Shown: positions 25,378-36,050, counted from the first letter of the stretch. The stretch: DNA of 64,000 nt from Gammaproteobacteria bacterium (GCA_002711845.1 PASF01000014.1:62001-126000), one strand, 5' to 3'. Program-made: numbers and translations. The notes: generated by a model not told the origin, from the sequence alone.

Positions 25378-26085
25378 ATGGATATGTTGATAGCGATGGT
25401 ACTGGTGTTTGTCGGGGCGTTTGTCCAGACCGCAGTTGGCTTCGGTCTGGCCGTGATTGCCGCGCCGGTGCTGTTCTTTATCAACCCCGATTTTGTGCCT
25501 GCTCCGGTGACGGTGTGTGCGCTGGTGCTGTCGCTGGTGAATGCCTGGGCGTTTCGTGACGGTGTGTCGCTGCTGGGCCTTAAAGCCGCCGTGATGGGTC
25601 GGGTGCCTGGTTCTCTGGCGGGCGCGGGCCTGTTGTTATTGATTGACAAGAACATGCTGGCGCTGTGGATAGGCATGTCGGTGCTGTTTGCCGTGGCGGT
25701 CAGCCTGTCGTCGTTGCGCTGGCATCCCACGCCGGGCAGAATGATGACTGCCGGGTTTCTTTCCGGTTTCATGGGCACCAGCACCTCCATTGGCGGACCG
25801 CCGATGGCGCTGCTTTGGCAACACCAGGACCTGGCGCTGATACGCGCCAATCTGGCTGCGTTTTTCGTTGTCAGCTGTCTGATTTCATTGATTATTCTTG
25901 CGCCCATCGGGCATTTTGGTATGATCCATGTGTGGTTGTCATTACCGCTGCTGCCGGCAACCGTGCTGGGTTACTGGGTTGCTCGCAGAACCATGCATCG
26001 CTTGCCCGCCAACGCCATTCGCGCCGGCTCGCTGACGCTATGCGCCATGTCCGGCCTTTATGCCGTGGTCACCGCATGGCTGTGA
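25378..26085 (+). CDS. TauE/SafE family sulfite/anion exporter
   Basis: The 235-residue membrane protein has about seven hydrophobic segments and the two TauE half-motifs, FVQTAVGFGLAVIAAP near the N-terminus and FMGTSTSIGGPPMALLWQHQ near residue 140. Family members export sulfite, sulfoacetate or other small organic anions. ATG 25378 places the first helix as in homologues. A TTG at 25327 has a better Shine-Dalgarno (GGAGG at 25317-25321) but would add 17 non-hydrophobic residues; the start is uncertain. Followed after 115 nt by a TetR regulator in the same direction. Confidence 0.86.
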   Translation: MDMLIAMVLVFVGAFVQTAVGFGLAVIAAPVLFFINPDFVPAPVTVCALVLSLVNAWAFRDGVSLLGLKAAVMGRVPGSLAGAGLLLLIDKNMLALWIGMSVLFAVAVSLSSLRWHPTPGRMMTAGFLSGFMGTSTSIGGPPMALLWQHQDLALIRANLAAFFVVSCLISLIILAPIGHFGMIHVWLSLPLLPATVLGYWVARRTMHRLPANAIRAGSLTLCAMSGLYAVVTAWL

Positions 26086-26200
26086 AGGCCGACGGGGCGG
26101 GAAGCTGTCCTGGCAAAGGTTGTTGCTGTAGACTTACCGGTTACCCGCTGCCTTATTCAGCAGAAAAGCTTTTACAGGGAGACATCCAGGGTGGATAGCT

Positions 26201-27001
26201 ATGGACAATAACGTCGTGGAAACAATAACCAGCGCATGGCCCCAGGACACCAGTATCGACGCGTTTCGTCGGACCTGGACGCTTGAAGGCGAGCCTTTGT
26301 GGCAGCGTGTCTTCGCTGTGCATCACGAACGCATGCAGATCAAAAACGGCCGAACGGCCCTGCGTAATTTGCAGAAGATTTTTACCTGCACGTTTCGCCT
26401 GGCCAACAGTCAGGGATTTCATTCCATGAGCCTGCGCGACCTGAGCCGTGAAACGCAGATCAGCATGGGTGGCCTGTACGCCTACATTGGCAGTAAGTCC
26501 GACCTGGCATCAGCCATCGAGGCGGTGGTCCGGCAAACCATTGATGACGTGATGAGCGATCTGGAACAGCACCAGCTGGATCCTTATCAGCGACTGAAAG
26601 CAGTCATCTGCGCGGATCTGTACATGAACGACATCATGCACCCCTGGTATTACTTCTGTTTCATAGAGGCCAAGGGTCTGGACAAAGCCCAACGGGAAGC
26701 GGCGACACAGATGGAACTGAAGTTCGATCAGCGACTGGAAGAGATCTTTCGGGAAGGCATCAGGGCCGGTGTGTTCCGCGACGACGGCAACCCGACCCTG
26801 CTGGCTGCCAGCACCACCGCCATGCTCCAGCAATGGTACCTGAAGCGCTGGAAATTCCAGCATCTCAAGGTGGGTATCGCCGACTATGCCGATTTTGTGT
26901 TCGGGCATGTGCTGAGCAGTCTGAACTATCAACCGGAACACGCGACCCACACTGAGCCGGAAACTGCCGACGCTCAGGTCAATCTGCGTTCTCGGGCCTG
27001 A
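26201..27001 (+). CDS. TetR/AcrR family transcriptional regulator
   Basis: The 266-residue protein has an unusual N-terminal extension of about 50 residues before the HTH (about 60-105: FRLANSQGFHSMSLRDLSRE, then QISMGGLYAYIGSKSDLASA). This is followed by a helical ligand-binding domain. GGLYAYIGSKSDL is the standard recognition-helix context. The C-terminal domain has aromatic-rich DIMHPWYYFCFIEAKGLDKA. The extension and length exceed the usual 190-220. Its stop overlaps the convergent acyltransferase gene by 23 nt. Its targets may be the exporter upstream or the lipid genes opposite; nothing in the sequence decides this. Confidence 0.88.
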   Translation: MDNNVVETITSAWPQDTSIDAFRRTWTLEGEPLWQRVFAVHHERMQIKNGRTALRNLQKIFTCTFRLANSQGFHSMSLRDLSRETQISMGGLYAYIGSKSDLASAIEAVVRQTIDDVMSDLEQHQLDPYQRLKAVICADLYMNDIMHPWYYFCFIEAKGLDKAQREAATQMELKFDQRLEEIFREGIRAGVFRDDGNPTLLAASTTAMLQQWYLKRWKFQHLKVGIADYADFVFGHVLSSLNYQPEHATHTEPETADAQVNLRSRA

Positions 27002-27590
27002 TACCCCGTTTGGTGGCGTAAAACGCGCGGATCTTTTTGATGTCCGCGTCGACGTCGCCAGTCGGGTAAAAAAAGTCTGCCAGTCCCGCCTCTTTTCTGC
27101 TGACATCCAGGTAACCCATCAGAATGGGTACGCCGGCATTGTTGGCGATATGGTAGAAGCCGGTCTTCCAGGCCTGTACTTTTTTGCGGGTGCCCTCCGG
27201 TGGCACCAGGACCACCAGTTGCGGGTTTTGCTGATATTGTGCGGCTACCTGGTCGACAATGCCGTGATGGCTGCGCCGGTCGATGGGGATACCCCCCAGC
27301 CAGCGCATCAGGCCACCAAATGGAAACATGAACAGGCTGTGTTTGCCCATCCAGTGCGGTTTCAGCTCCAGCTTCAGCACCACCATCAGCATCAGCGGAA
27401 AATCCCAATTGCTGGTGTGCGGGGCGCCAATCAGCACAAAACGCTGGTCCTGTAAGGGTTTGCCGATTGCCCGCCAGCCCATCAGGGCCAGCAGGCCAGC
27501 CGAGATACCGCGCAACAGCGGTGTCAGCAAGGGTGTGTTGAATATGGTGGTGCGCATTGTTGTTATTTTTTTGGGTGTCGAGTCGGGCAT
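26979..27590 (-). CDS. Lysophospholipid acyltransferase (PlsC-like) family protein
   Basis: The 203-residue protein has the acyltransferase motif H-X4-D as HTSNWD in LIGAPHTSNWDFPLMLMVVL. The substrate motif is VPPEGTRKK in place of FPEGTR. A hydrophobic N-terminus (LLTPLLRGISAGLLALMGW) suggests inner-membrane association. The small size and HTSNWD are typical of a short subfamily of 1-acylglycerol-3-phosphate acyltransferase-like proteins whose acceptor is not established. The ATG follows directly on the stop codon of the nitroreductase gene (TAAATG), so the two are co-translated. Confidence 0.88.
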   Translation of the reverse strand: MPDSTPKKITTMRTTIFNTPLLTPLLRGISAGLLALMGWRAIGKPLQDQRFVLIGAPHTSNWDFPLMLMVVLKLELKPHWMGKHSLFMFPFGGLMRWLGGIPIDRRSHHGIVDQVAAQYQQNPQLVVLVPPEGTRKKVQAWKTGFYHIANNAGVPILMGYLDVSRKEAGLADFFYPTGDVDADIKKIRAFYATKRGIRPENAD

Positions 27591-28145
27591 TTACCAGTCC
27601 TGAACATAGGGTTGGAAGTCTTCTTCTTTTAACGGACGCCGCGGTCCGTCCGGTGTGCCCAGGTAGAGGAACGCCAGAAGACTCTCCTGTTCGGTCAGGC
27701 CCAGGCCCCGTGTCACCGTGTCATGCGTCGCCATCGGGCCGGTGCGCCAGATAGCGCCAATGTCCTGCGCATGGGCCGCGATCAGCAAATTGTCAATGGC
27801 GGCGCCGGCCGCCAGTTGCTGCTCGAGTAGCGGTACTTTGGGGTGGTCTCTGGGGCTGCAGATACCCACGATGATCATGGGTGCCCGCAAGGGTTTGCCA
27901 CGCAGTTTGTCGAGCTTCGCGGCTGGCAGTTCCGGTTCATCAGCCAACGCAGCCTGAGCAAACAGTTCGCCCAGACGTTCGCGAGCGGCGCCCTGCAGTA
28001 CCAGGAAACGCCAGGGCCGGAGCAGACCATGGTCAGGCGCGCGCATGGCCGCCTTGAACATGTTGTCGAGAGCGAGCGGGTCCGGGGCGGGATCAGTAAG
28101 CCGGGATACGGATACCCGGTTGTGTAAAGCTGTAAGTGCATCCAT
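27591..28145 (-). CDS. Nitroreductase family protein (YdjA-like)
   Basis: The 184-residue FMN-dependent nitroreductase-fold protein starts at ATG 28145 (MDALTALHNRVSVSRLTDP). FMN-binding features are the early RVSVSRL, the APDHGLLRPWRFLVLQG segment and the C-terminal GLGLTEQESLLAFLYLGTPD. Short length and the DHGLLRPWRF signature fit the YdjA branch, whose physiological substrate is unclear. It is second last in a minus-strand run with suhB, the MATE gene and the acyltransferase. No convincing Shine-Dalgarno is seen at the chosen start. Confidence 0.9.
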   Translation of the reverse strand: MDALTALHNRVSVSRLTDPAPDPLALDNMFKAAMRAPDHGLLRPWRFLVLQGAARERLGELFAQAALADEPELPAAKLDKLRGKPLRAPMIIVGICSPRDHPKVPLLEQQLAAGAAIDNLLIAAHAQDIGAIWRTGPMATHDTVTRGLGLTEQESLLAFLYLGTPDGPRRPLKEEDFQPYVQDW

Positions 28146-28209
28146 CCGGGAAGCATAAATCAAGTGTGCGGTTCAGGCCAGAGTTTTGCAGGACTGTCGG
28201 CTAACCTGG

Positions 28210-29589
28210 TCAGGCGGTGCCGGCGACCTCAAGGTGAGCCCGTTCCGCCGCCATGACCCGGCGAAAGGTCAGCCATGACAGCGCTGCCATCAACACATTG
28301 CCGGCAAACGCCCCGCCGAAGAATCCCGGCAGACCAAACAGCGAACTGCCAAGCCAGGCCAGCGGTACATAAAACACAAAGAACCGGGCGATGCTCAGGT
28401 ACAGCGCCACCATGGGCCGGTGAATGGCGTTCAGCGCCGAGTTGCACAGGATGATGACGCCCTGCATACCGTAGCTCAGCGGCATGATCCAGATGTACAG
28501 GCGGATGATACTGGCGACTTCCTCATCGCGGGTAAACACCCAGGCGATAAGCGAGGCTCCGGCTGCCATCAGGACATAGATCAGGAGCTGCCAGCCCAGC
28601 ACAAACCGCATTGACAGGCGGCAGGCCTCGTCAATGCGGTCAAGTTTGCCGGCGCCCAGGTTCTGGCTGACAAACGGGGGCAGGGTGCTCGACAGGGCCA
28701 GAATGACCATGCAGGCCATGGACTCCAGTCGGGAACCGACACCGAAGGCGGCCACGGCGGTGTCTCCGTAGCCGGCAATGATGGCCGTCATCACCCCGGC
28801 GGCAATCGGGGTCATCATATTGGCACCCGAGGCCGGGATGCCGATACGCAACATTTCCCGCGCCGATGTTTTGAATACTTGTGCCGAGGGCAGTCCTTTG
28901 TGAATCAATTCGTGACGGATGGCGAGGAAATAGAACAGGAAAATGCAGGCCCCTACCCAGGAGAACAGGGTGGCCAGCGCAGCACCCTGAATTCCCATGG
29001 CCGGTACCGGCCCCCAGCCGAAAATGAGCAGCGGGTCCAGGGCCGCATTGACCAGCCCGGCGCTGGCCATGACGATACTGGGCGTGCGTGTGTCGCCGTT
29101 GGCGCGCAGGACCGAATTGGCGCAGATCAGTGCCACCAGCAGGATGCTGGTCGGCAACCAGATATCCATGTAGTCGCGGATGGCGGGCAACAGGCTTTCC
29201 GATGCGCCCAGCAGCAGGAAGATCTGGTCCATCAACAGGTAGCCGACCAGGGCCAGAACCCCGGCCAGTGCCATGGCGACGTAATTGGTGACGGTGGATG
29301 CTTCCTTGGCCTTCTCTGTTTCGCCGCGACCGATGTATTTGGCCACCACGGCCGAGGTGCCAATGCTCAGGCCGATGGCCAGGCTCATGATGGTGAAGGT
29401 GACCGGAAAGGTGAAGCTGATGGCGGACAGGGCTTCGGTGCCCAGCATGCTGATAAAAAAGGTATCAACCAGATTGAAACTGAACATCATCAGCATGCCC
29501 AGTATCATCGGGATGGTCATGCTGACCAGTGTTGACGCGATGGGCCCGTTGGTCAGTTGGTAACGCTTGTTTGCCCTTTTTTCTGCCAT
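28210..29589 (-). CDS. MATE family efflux transporter
   Basis: The 459-residue protein has 12 hydrophobic segments in two similar halves. It starts at ATG 29589 with MAEKRANKRYQLTNGPI followed by TM1 (LVSMTIPMILGMLMMFSFNL). Typical MATE features include VDTFFISMLGTEALSAISF and LRANGDTRTPSIVMASAGLV. MATE pumps export cationic drugs and metabolites against Na+ or H+. It lies 46 nt downstream of suhB on the same strand. The substrate cannot be told from sequence. Confidence 0.93.
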   Translation of the reverse strand: MAEKRANKRYQLTNGPIASTLVSMTIPMILGMLMMFSFNLVDTFFISMLGTEALSAISFTFPVTFTIMSLAIGLSIGTSAVVAKYIGRGETEKAKEASTVTNYVAMALAGVLALVGYLLMDQIFLLLGASESLLPAIRDYMDIWLPTSILLVALICANSVLRANGDTRTPSIVMASAGLVNAALDPLLIFGWGPVPAMGIQGAALATLFSWVGACIFLFYFLAIRHELIHKGLPSAQVFKTSAREMLRIGIPASGANMMTPIAAGVMTAIIAGYGDTAVAAFGVGSRLESMACMVILALSSTLPPFVSQNLGAGKLDRIDEACRLSMRFVLGWQLLIYVLMAAGASLIAWVFTRDEEVASIIRLYIWIMPLSYGMQGVIILCNSALNAIHRPMVALYLSIARFFVFYVPLAWLGSSLFGLPGFFGGAFAGNVLMAALSWLTFRRVMAAERAHLEVAGTA

Positions 29590-29635
29590 ATCAGGCCATC
29601 GCGGTAATCTGTCGGGTTGAGGTTCTTTGGGGGTG

Positions 29636-30415
29636 TTATGCCTTGAGAGATTGCCGTATCTGCAACAGATGCTTGAAGCATTTGGGGTTGGCAAACAGCA
29701 GTTCCTTGCTGCCCTGAGTTTGCGGGTTTCCTTGCGGATCGCTGAGCAGGGCGCCTGATTCCAGCAGAATCAGCTGCGCAGCGGCCAGCGAGGTCTGGTG
29801 CTGCGGGCGGCACCAGCCGGCATCCAGGCGCCCGGCGGCCACATAGACCATGTCCAGTGGTGCGCAACCGCTCATGCGGATATGACAGGGCAGCGCCAGT
29901 AACTGTTCCTGCAGCTGGGCGAGGAAGCTGTCCTCGGCAGGTTGCGGGTCCAGGCCGACATAGGCGTTTTCCAGTGACGTCAGTTTGCCCGTGCGCATGC
30001 GGCTGTCATTGAGCTGTGCGCCGGCACCCCGGCTGGCGCAGAATTCCTGGTTGGCGGCCGGGTTCAGTACCACGCCGTGGGCAATGCCCTTGGCGGTTTT
30101 CAGGGCAATGGAGATGCAAAACGAGCCAAAACCACGCTGGAAATTGCGATTACCGGCCAGCGGATCAATCAGCCAGGTATTGTCGGTATCAGCGCCTGCC
30201 GTGTAGCCGCTCAGCCGTGATTCAACACTGAAATCGGGATAGGCTTTGCGCAAGTGATACAGGATGGTACGCTCGGCGTCCACATCCATACTGGTAATCA
30301 GCTCACCGTCTTTATCTTCGAGGATACTGACACGGTCAAGGCGATCACTGACGTGAATGATTTGTTCGGCAGCGCTGCGGGCTGCCCGGAGGGCGATATT
30401 GATAACGGGATGCAT
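29636..30415 (-). CDS. suhB: SuhB / inositol monophosphatase family protein with degenerate metal site
   Basis: The 259-residue protein aligns end to end with SuhB (MHPVINIALRAARSAAEQII at the start, AAGRLDAGW later) and lies divergently from trmJ, the usual suhB context. SuhB is both an inositol monophosphatase and a partner of the rRNA antitermination complex. The phosphatase metal ligands are damaged. The glutamate at E. coli position 67 is Arg67 here (SVESRLSG). DPLDGTTNF is DPLAGNRNF, keeping Asp84 but losing Asp87. The WDFAAG aspartate (E. coli 212) is Ser209 (QTSLAAAQ). Catalysis is therefore doubtful, whereas the antitermination role does not require it in E. coli. Alternatively this is a diverged paralogue with a different job. 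Confidence 0.88.
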   Translation of the reverse strand: MHPVINIALRAARSAAEQIIHVSDRLDRVSILEDKDGELITSMDVDAERTILYHLRKAYPDFSVESRLSGYTAGADTDNTWLIDPLAGNRNFQRGFGSFCISIALKTAKGIAHGVVLNPAANQEFCASRGAGAQLNDSRMRTGKLTSLENAYVGLDPQPAEDSFLAQLQEQLLALPCHIRMSGCAPLDMVYVAAGRLDAGWCRPQHQTSLAAAQLILLESGALLSDPQGNPQTQGSKELLFANPKCFKHLLQIRQSLKA

Positions 30416-30423
30416 GATATTCG

Positions 30424-30516
30424 CTTAACTAGTTGCCCGGGTTGAATCGGGACGGTTCAAAAGACGGAGAATGATAGCAAAATGCTGGCAGTCAGTCCTT
30501 AACTAGTTGTTATAAT
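30424..30516. promoter_or_regulatory. suhB-trmJ divergent control region with a 12-bp direct repeat
   Basis: CTTAACTAGTTG occurs twice, at 30424-30435 next to the suhB start and at 30498-30509 directly before a consensus TATAAT (30511-30516) reading toward trmJ. The core AACTAGTT is palindromic. The position against the -10 of one promoter and near the start of the opposite gene suggests an operator. No good -35 is visible for the TATAAT. Confidence 0.5.
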
Positions 30517-30553
30517 CCCGCCCCTGACTGAAACCAACCGCTGGAGTAGTTCC

Positions 30554-31447
30554 TTGCCAACAGACAAGCCCCCAAGCAACCCGTCTCAGCCCATCGCACC
30601 CGACCTCAGCCGGGTCCACGTTGTGCTGGTCAATACCTCCCACCCCGGCAATATTGGTGCGACTGCCCGAGCCCTGAAAAACATGGGTATCGCCAATCTG
30701 CGCCTGGTTGATCCGCGCGACTATCCCAGTGATGTGGCCGTGTGGCGAGCCGTCTCGGCGACCGATGTGCTGGCGCGCGCCAGGGTGTTTCCGACACTGG
30801 TCGACGCGGTGGCTGATTGTTCAATGGTCATTGGCACCAGCGCGCGCTCACGCCGTATGCCCTGGCCCATGCTGTCACCACGTCAGTGCGCGCGGCATGT
30901 CCTGCTCGAGACCCAGCGTGCAGCAGACGCCGGTGGTGGACAGATCGCGCTGGTGTTTGGTCGCGAGGACACCGGCCTGACCAACGACGAGCTGCAACAA
31001 TGCCACTACCATGTGCAGATACCCGCTAATGAGGATTACAGCTCGCTGAATCTGGCGGCCGCCGTCGTGGTGATCTGTTATGAAGTGCGTATTGCCATGC
31101 TCGAACTCGCGGGAGACCCCCGGCTGGGTGCGGACGCGCCGCTTTACGATCCGGCATCAGAAGACGAGTACTGGGACGTGCCCAAGGCCGATGGCCATCA
31201 GATGGAACTGTTCTACGAGCATCTGGAGAAGGCGCTGGTGGCCATGGATTTCCATGATCCGGAAAACCCGCGCCTGCTGATGCCGCGGATGCGACGCCTG
31301 TTCGGCCGCATTCGCCCGGATGCCATGGAGATCAATATTCTGCGCGGTGTGCTGACTTATATTGATGAGCACGTCAGGCGCGCCAACGCCAATCAACCGG
31401 TGCGCGATGCAGAAGCTGGAAACAAGCCACTCAAGGATACCAAGTAG
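30554..31447 (+). CDS. trmJ: tRNA (cytidine/uridine-2'-O-)-methyltransferase TrmJ
   Basis: TrmJ methylates the ribose of nucleotide 32 in several tRNAs. The 297-residue protein shows the SPOUT motifs [20 protein letters not shown] (motif 1), [16 protein letters not shown] (motif 2) and [16 protein letters not shown] (motif 3, the trefoil knot). A helical C-terminal extension follows. The start is TTG 30554 with GGAG at 30543-30546; no ATG exists before motif 1. Divergent from suhB and 1 nt before tex, so probably co-transcribed with tex. Confidence 0.94.
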   Translation: MPTDKPPSNPSQPIAPDLSRVHVVLVNTSHPGNIGATARALKNMGIANLRLVDPRDYPSDVAVWRAVSATDVLARARVFPTLVDAVADCSMVIGTSARSRRMPWPMLSPRQCARHVLLETQRAADAGGGQIALVFGREDTGLTNDELQQCHYHVQIPANEDYSSLNLAAAVVVICYEVRIAMLELAGDPRLGADAPLYDPASEDEYWDVPKADGHQMELFYEHLEKALVAMDFHDPENPRLLMPRMRRLFGRIRPDAMEINILRGVLTYIDEHVRRANANQPVRDAEAGNKPLKDTK

Positions 31448-31448
31448 T

Positions 31449-33776
31449 ATGAGCATCATGTTTGACAAAATTGCTGAAGAGATCGCCGCCCGTCCGGCGC
31501 AGGTCGCTGCGACCGTGGCCATGCTGGATGATGGTGCCACCGTGCCGTTCATTGCGCGCTACCGCAAAGAAGTGACCGGCGGCCTGGATGACATTCAGTT
31601 GCGTCGTCTGCAGGAACGGCTGATATACCTGCGCGAGCTCGATGATCGTCGGGATGCCATCATCAAAAGTATCCGGGAACAGGAAAAACTGACTCCGGCG
31701 CTGGAGCAGCAGATTCGCGCAGCCGACACCAAAACCACGCTGGAAGATCTGTACCTGCCCTACAAACCCAAACGCCGGACCCGCGCCCAGATCGCCCGGG
31801 AAGCCGGCCTGCAACCGCTTGCCGATAGGCTGTTTGCTGATCCGTCACTCGTGCCGGAACAGGAGGCAGAGGCTTTTATCAATGCCGACGCAGGCGTTGC
31901 CGACGGCAAGGCGGCTCTTGATGGGGCCAAACATATCCTGATTGAACAGTTCGGCGAAGATGCCGGGCTGTTGGGCAAGCTGCGCGATTTTTTCTGGGCC
32001 AGAGCGCACCTGTCATCGGAGCTGATCCCCGGCAAGGAGCAGGAAGGTGCCAAGTATCGGGATTACTTTGAGTTCTCCGAAGCGGTCAGCAAAATTCCGT
32101 CGCATCGCGTGATGGCCTTATTCCGTGCCCGCAATGAAGGCATTCTCAATCTCAAGATCGATATTCCGGTGGACCCTGCCGCACCGCCTGTCAGGCACAG
32201 CTGTGAGGCCATGATAGCCGCCCACTGGCAGGTGCATGACGAAGGTCGCGCGGCTGACGCCTGGTTGCAGGAAGTGGTGCGCTGGACCTGGCGTGTGAAG
32301 ATTCATACGCATTTGCAGACCGACTTTCTGACCCAGCTGCGCGATCAGGCCGAAGAAGATGCCATCAATGTCTTCGCGCGTAACATCAAGGACCTGCTAC
32401 TGGCCGCGCCAGCGGGCAAAAAGGTGACAATCGGCCTGGACCCGGGTCTGCGTACCGGGGTGAAGATGTGTGTGGTTGATGTGACTGGCCGGGTGCTGGA
32501 TCATGGCGCCATTTTCCCCACGGCCCCACAGAACAAGACGCGCGAAGCGGCGGCCGTCCTGCGCGCCATGTGCGAAAAGTACAACGTACAGCTGATTGCC
32601 ATCGGCAACGGCACGGCGTCGCGGGAAACTGACCAGTTTGTCGCTGACTTCTGCAAGGCGCATCCCGAGTTCAGGCTTAACCGTATCCTGGTCAATGAGG
32701 CCGGCGCTTCCGTCTATTCCGCTTCCGAATTTGCCTCCCAGGAACTGCCGGATCTGGACGTCACCATCCGCGGCGCAGTGTCGATTGCCCGGCGCCTGCA
32801 GGATCCACTGGCCGAACTGGTGAAAATTGAACCCAAATCCATCGGCGTTGGTCAGTATCAGCATGACGTGAGCCAGGTCAAACTGTCGCGCAGTCTCGAT
32901 GGCGTCGTGGAAGACTGTGTGAATGCGGTGGGTGTTGATGTCAACTCCGCATCGGCGCCGCTGCTTAAGCGGGTGTCCGGTCTGACCCAGTCTCTGGTGA
33001 GCAACATTCTGGAGTTCCGCGACAAAAACGGCCAGTTCCGCAGCCGCAGCGACCTGAAAAAAGTGCCGCGCTTTGGCGACAAGACCTTTGAGCAGGCCGC
33101 CGGGTTTCTGCGCATTCACGAAAGCGAAAATCCGCTGGATGCCTCATCCGTGCATCCCGAATCCTACCCGCTGGTGGAAGATATCGCGCGTCGCCATGGC
33201 CGCGAAGTCAAATCTCTGGTGGGCGACAGTGCCTTCCTGAGATCACTCAAGGCCAAGGACTATGTCACCGATGTCTATGGATTGCCGACGGTAGAAGATA
33301 TTTTGCGTGAACTGGAAAAGCCCGGGCGCGATCCGCGCGGCGAGTTCAAGACCGCAGCCCTGAAAGAAGGCGTTGAAACGCTCACCGATCTGACGCCGGC
33401 AATGATTCTGGAAGGAACAGTAACGAATGTCACCAATTTTGGTGCCTTTGTTGATATCGGTGTGCATCAGGATGGCCTGGTGCATATCTCGGCACTGTCG
33501 GACAAATTCGTCAAGGATCCGCATGAGGTGGTCAGTGCCGGTCAGATCGTCAAGGTCAAAGTGCTGGAAGTGGACAAAGAACGTAAACGTATCGCCCTGA
33601 CCATGCGCCTGGACGATCCTTTGCCGTCGCAGACCGGTGCCAAACCGTCACGGCCGGGGCCGACGTCGGCCGAGTCGAACAAGCGCAAGAAGGATTTCGC
33701 CGCCGCCGCTCAGAACAAGCGGCAGACGGGGACGATGGCGGCCCTGTTTGAGCAGGCTCTGAAGAACAAACGCTAG
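31449..33776 (+). CDS. tex: RNA-binding transcription accessory protein Tex
   Basis: Tex is a conserved nucleic-acid-binding protein related to eukaryotic Spt6. From ATG 31449 it has 775 residues: N-terminal HTH region, a YqgF-like RNase H fold ([20 protein letters not shown], about 330), helix-hairpin-helix repeats ([39 protein letters not shown]), and a C-terminal S1 domain (about 650-725, [20 protein letters not shown]). A basic tail ends it. It starts 1 nt after the trmJ stop. The stop overlaps the convergent ygiQ stop by 4 nt. Confidence 0.96.
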   Translation: MSIMFDKIAEEIAARPAQVAATVAMLDDGATVPFIARYRKEVTGGLDDIQLRRLQERLIYLRELDDRRDAIIKSIREQEKLTPALEQQIRAADTKTTLEDLYLPYKPKRRTRAQIAREAGLQPLADRLFADPSLVPEQEAEAFINADAGVADGKAALDGAKHILIEQFGEDAGLLGKLRDFFWARAHLSSELIPGKEQEGAKYRDYFEFSEAVSKIPSHRVMALFRARNEGILNLKIDIPVDPAAPPVRHSCEAMIAAHWQVHDEGRAADAWLQEVVRWTWRVKIHTHLQTDFLTQLRDQAEEDAINVFARNIKDLLLAAPAGKKVTIGLDPGLRTGVKMCVVDVTGRVLDHGAIFPTAPQNKTREAAAVLRAMCEKYNVQLIAIGNGTASRETDQFVADFCKAHPEFRLNRILVNEAGASVYSASEFASQELPDLDVTIRGAVSIARRLQDPLAELVKIEPKSIGVGQYQHDVSQVKLSRSLDGVVEDCVNAVGVDVNSASAPLLKRVSGLTQSLVSNILEFRDKNGQFRSRSDLKKVPRFGDKTFEQAAGFLRIHESENPLDASSVHPESYPLVEDIARRHGREVKSLVGDSAFLRSLKAKDYVTDVYGLPTVEDILRELEKPGRDPRGEFKTAALKEGVETLTDLTPAMILEGTVTNVTNFGAFVDIGVHQDGLVHISALSDKFVKDPHEVVSAGQIVKVKVLEVDKERKRIALTMRLDDPLPSQTGAKPSRPGPTSAESNKRKKDFAAAAQNKRQTGTMAALFEQALKNKR

Positions 33777-35992
33777 AGGCTGCGGGTGCGTTTGGGCCGG
33801 GCGTTTCGGCGCGCCTTGGCCGGGCGCGCCGAACGGCCGGGCTTGTCATCCGGCACCAGCTGGTGCGGCGCGTCGCCGATCAGGTCTGCGCGGCCCATCT
33901 TGCGCAGTGTGGTGCGCAGGATCGGCCAGTTCTTCTCGTCGTGGTAACGCAGGAAGGCCTTCTGCACGCGGCGGTCCTCAAAATGCTTGATGCTGCCCAC
34001 CGCCTCACTCTTGTAGGTCACCTTCTTTAGCGGATTCTTGCCGGAATAGTACATCGCGGTCGCCAGCGCCATGGGCGACGGATAGAAGGTCTGCACCTGG
34101 TCCGGTTTGAACTTGTGCTTTTTCAGCCACAGGCCCAGGTTCATCATGTCTTCATTGTCGGAACCCGGGTGCGCGGCAATAAAGTAGGGGATCAGATACT
34201 GTTTTTTGCCAGCCTTGGCGGAGAAATGATCAAACATCGCCTTGAATTCGTCGTAGGAGCTGATGCTGGGTTTCATCATCTTTGACAGCGTTTTGTCTTC
34301 GCTGTGCTCCGGCGCAATTTTCAGGTAACCGCCAACATGGTGTGTCACCAGTTCTTCGACATACTCAGGGTCCTTTAGCGCCAGGTCGTAACGCAACCCC
34401 GAGGCAATGGCCACGCGTTTTACGCCGGGAATGGCGCGCGCCTTGCGATAAAGCTGGGTGGTCGGCTTGTGGTCGGTTTCCAGATGCTGGCAGATGGTCG
34501 GATAGACACACGACAGCCGCTTGCAGTTTTTCTGGATGTCGTGCGATTTACAATTCAGTTTATACATGTTGGCAGTGGGCCCGCCCAGATCGGAGATGGT
34601 GCCGGTAAAACCGGGGACCATGTCGCGGATCTTCTCGATCTCCTTGAGAATTGATTCTTCCGAACGGCTCTGGATGATCCGGCCTTCGTGTTCAGTGATG
34701 GAGCAGAAGGTGCAGCCACCGAAGCAGCCGCGCATGATGTTGACCGAGGTCTTGATCATGTCGTAGGCAGGAATGCGTGCATCGCCGTACGACGGATGCG
34801 GTCGCCGCTGGTAGGGCAGGTCAAACACGCCGTCCAGCTCGTCGGTTTCCAGCGGAATGGGCGGCGGATTGACCCAGATGTCCATGGTGTCGTGTTTTTG
34901 CACCAGCGTCTTGGCATTATAGGGGTTGGACTCCTGATGCAGCACGCGGGAAGCGTGCGCATAAAGCGCCGGGTCATTCTTCACCTTGTTGTAGGAGGGC
35001 AGGCGAATATAGGTTTTGTCCGGGTCGGTATCGAATTTGCGCTGCAGCGGCAACGGAATAATGCGGATCGGCAGGACGTCGTCTTCGTCTTTTTTCGCTT
35101 CGCGTGCCTCGGTGGCTTCCCGGATCTTGCGCGCATCCGGCTCGGTAATCTGATCGTGGGGCACATCATAGGGGTTGGGGATGTCGTCGATACGTCCCGG
35201 CCAGTCGATGCGAGTGGAATCGATCTCGGTCCAGCCCGGGGGTGCCTCGCGACGCAGCACGGCGGTGCCGCGTAAATCACTGAGTTCCCTGATGGTCCGC
35301 CCGTTGGCGACGCCGTGAGCGAATTCAACCAGGGCGCGTTCGGCATTACCGTACAGCAGTATGTCGGCATTGGCGTCGATCAGCACTGATTTGCGAACCT
35401 GATCGCTCCAGTAGTCATACTGGGCAATACGGCGCAGACTGGCCTCAATGCCGCCCACCACAATCGGAGTCTGGTAATACGCTTCGCGGCAACGCTGGCT
35501 GTACACAATGACCGAGCGGTCCGGGCGCTTGCCGGCTTCGGCATTGGGTGTATAGGCATCATCAGTGCGGATTCGCAGGTCTGCCGTGTAACGGTTGATC
35601 AGTGAGTCCATATTGCCGCCGGTGACACCAAAAAACAGATTGGGCTCACCCAGTGCCTTGAACGGCTCCGCACTGTCCCAGGCCGGCTGCGCAATAATGC
35701 CCACCCGGAACCCCTGGGCTTCCAGCAGGCGGCCGACGACGGCCATGCCAAAGCTTGGATGGTCAACATAGGCATCGGCGGTGACAATGATGATGTCGCA
35801 ACTGTCCCAGCCCAGCGCATCCATCTCTGCCCGTGACATGGGCAGGTAGGGCGCGGTGCCAAAACATTCCGCCCAATAGGGCTGATACGAGAACAGGTGC
35901 CTGGGCTTGATGGCCTGCTTGCTGTCAGGACCGGTTTCCGGCCGTGAGCGAGATTTGACGCGGGTGGATGAAGGCTGGGCAGGTGTTTGCAT
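33773..35992 (-). CDS. ygiQ: YgiQ family radical SAM protein
   Basis: The 739-residue length equals that of E. coli YgiQ. An N-terminal B12-binding-like region ([20 protein letters not shown], then [17 protein letters not shown]) precedes the radical SAM core with CX3CX2C in [18 protein letters not shown] near residue 416. Later comes [19 protein letters not shown] and a basic C-terminal tail rich in Arg/Ala. The biochemical role of YgiQ is not settled in my knowledge. Convergent with tex. Confidence 0.93.
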   Translation of the reverse strand: MQTPAQPSSTRVKSRSRPETGPDSKQAIKPRHLFSYQPYWAECFGTAPYLPMSRAEMDALGWDSCDIIIVTADAYVDHPSFGMAVVGRLLEAQGFRVGIIAQPAWDSAEPFKALGEPNLFFGVTGGNMDSLINRYTADLRIRTDDAYTPNAEAGKRPDRSVIVYSQRCREAYYQTPIVVGGIEASLRRIAQYDYWSDQVRKSVLIDANADILLYGNAERALVEFAHGVANGRTIRELSDLRGTAVLRREAPPGWTEIDSTRIDWPGRIDDIPNPYDVPHDQITEPDARKIREATEAREAKKDEDDVLPIRIIPLPLQRKFDTDPDKTYIRLPSYNKVKNDPALYAHASRVLHQESNPYNAKTLVQKHDTMDIWVNPPPIPLETDELDGVFDLPYQRRPHPSYGDARIPAYDMIKTSVNIMRGCFGGCTFCSITEHEGRIIQSRSEESILKEIEKIRDMVPGFTGTISDLGGPTANMYKLNCKSHDIQKNCKRLSCVYPTICQHLETDHKPTTQLYRKARAIPGVKRVAIASGLRYDLALKDPEYVEELVTHHVGGYLKIAPEHSEDKTLSKMMKPSISSYDEFKAMFDHFSAKAGKKQYLIPYFIAAHPGSDNEDMMNLGLWLKKHKFKPDQVQTFYPSPMALATAMYYSGKNPLKKVTYKSEAVGSIKHFEDRRVQKAFLRYHDEKNWPILRTTLRKMGRADLIGDAPHQLVPDDKPGRSARPAKARRNARPKRTRSL

Positions 35993-36050
35993 CAGGCGGA
36001 GGCCTTCCGGCGGTCTGCCGGCGCTTGGGAATTGGGAGTCGGTGCCTATT

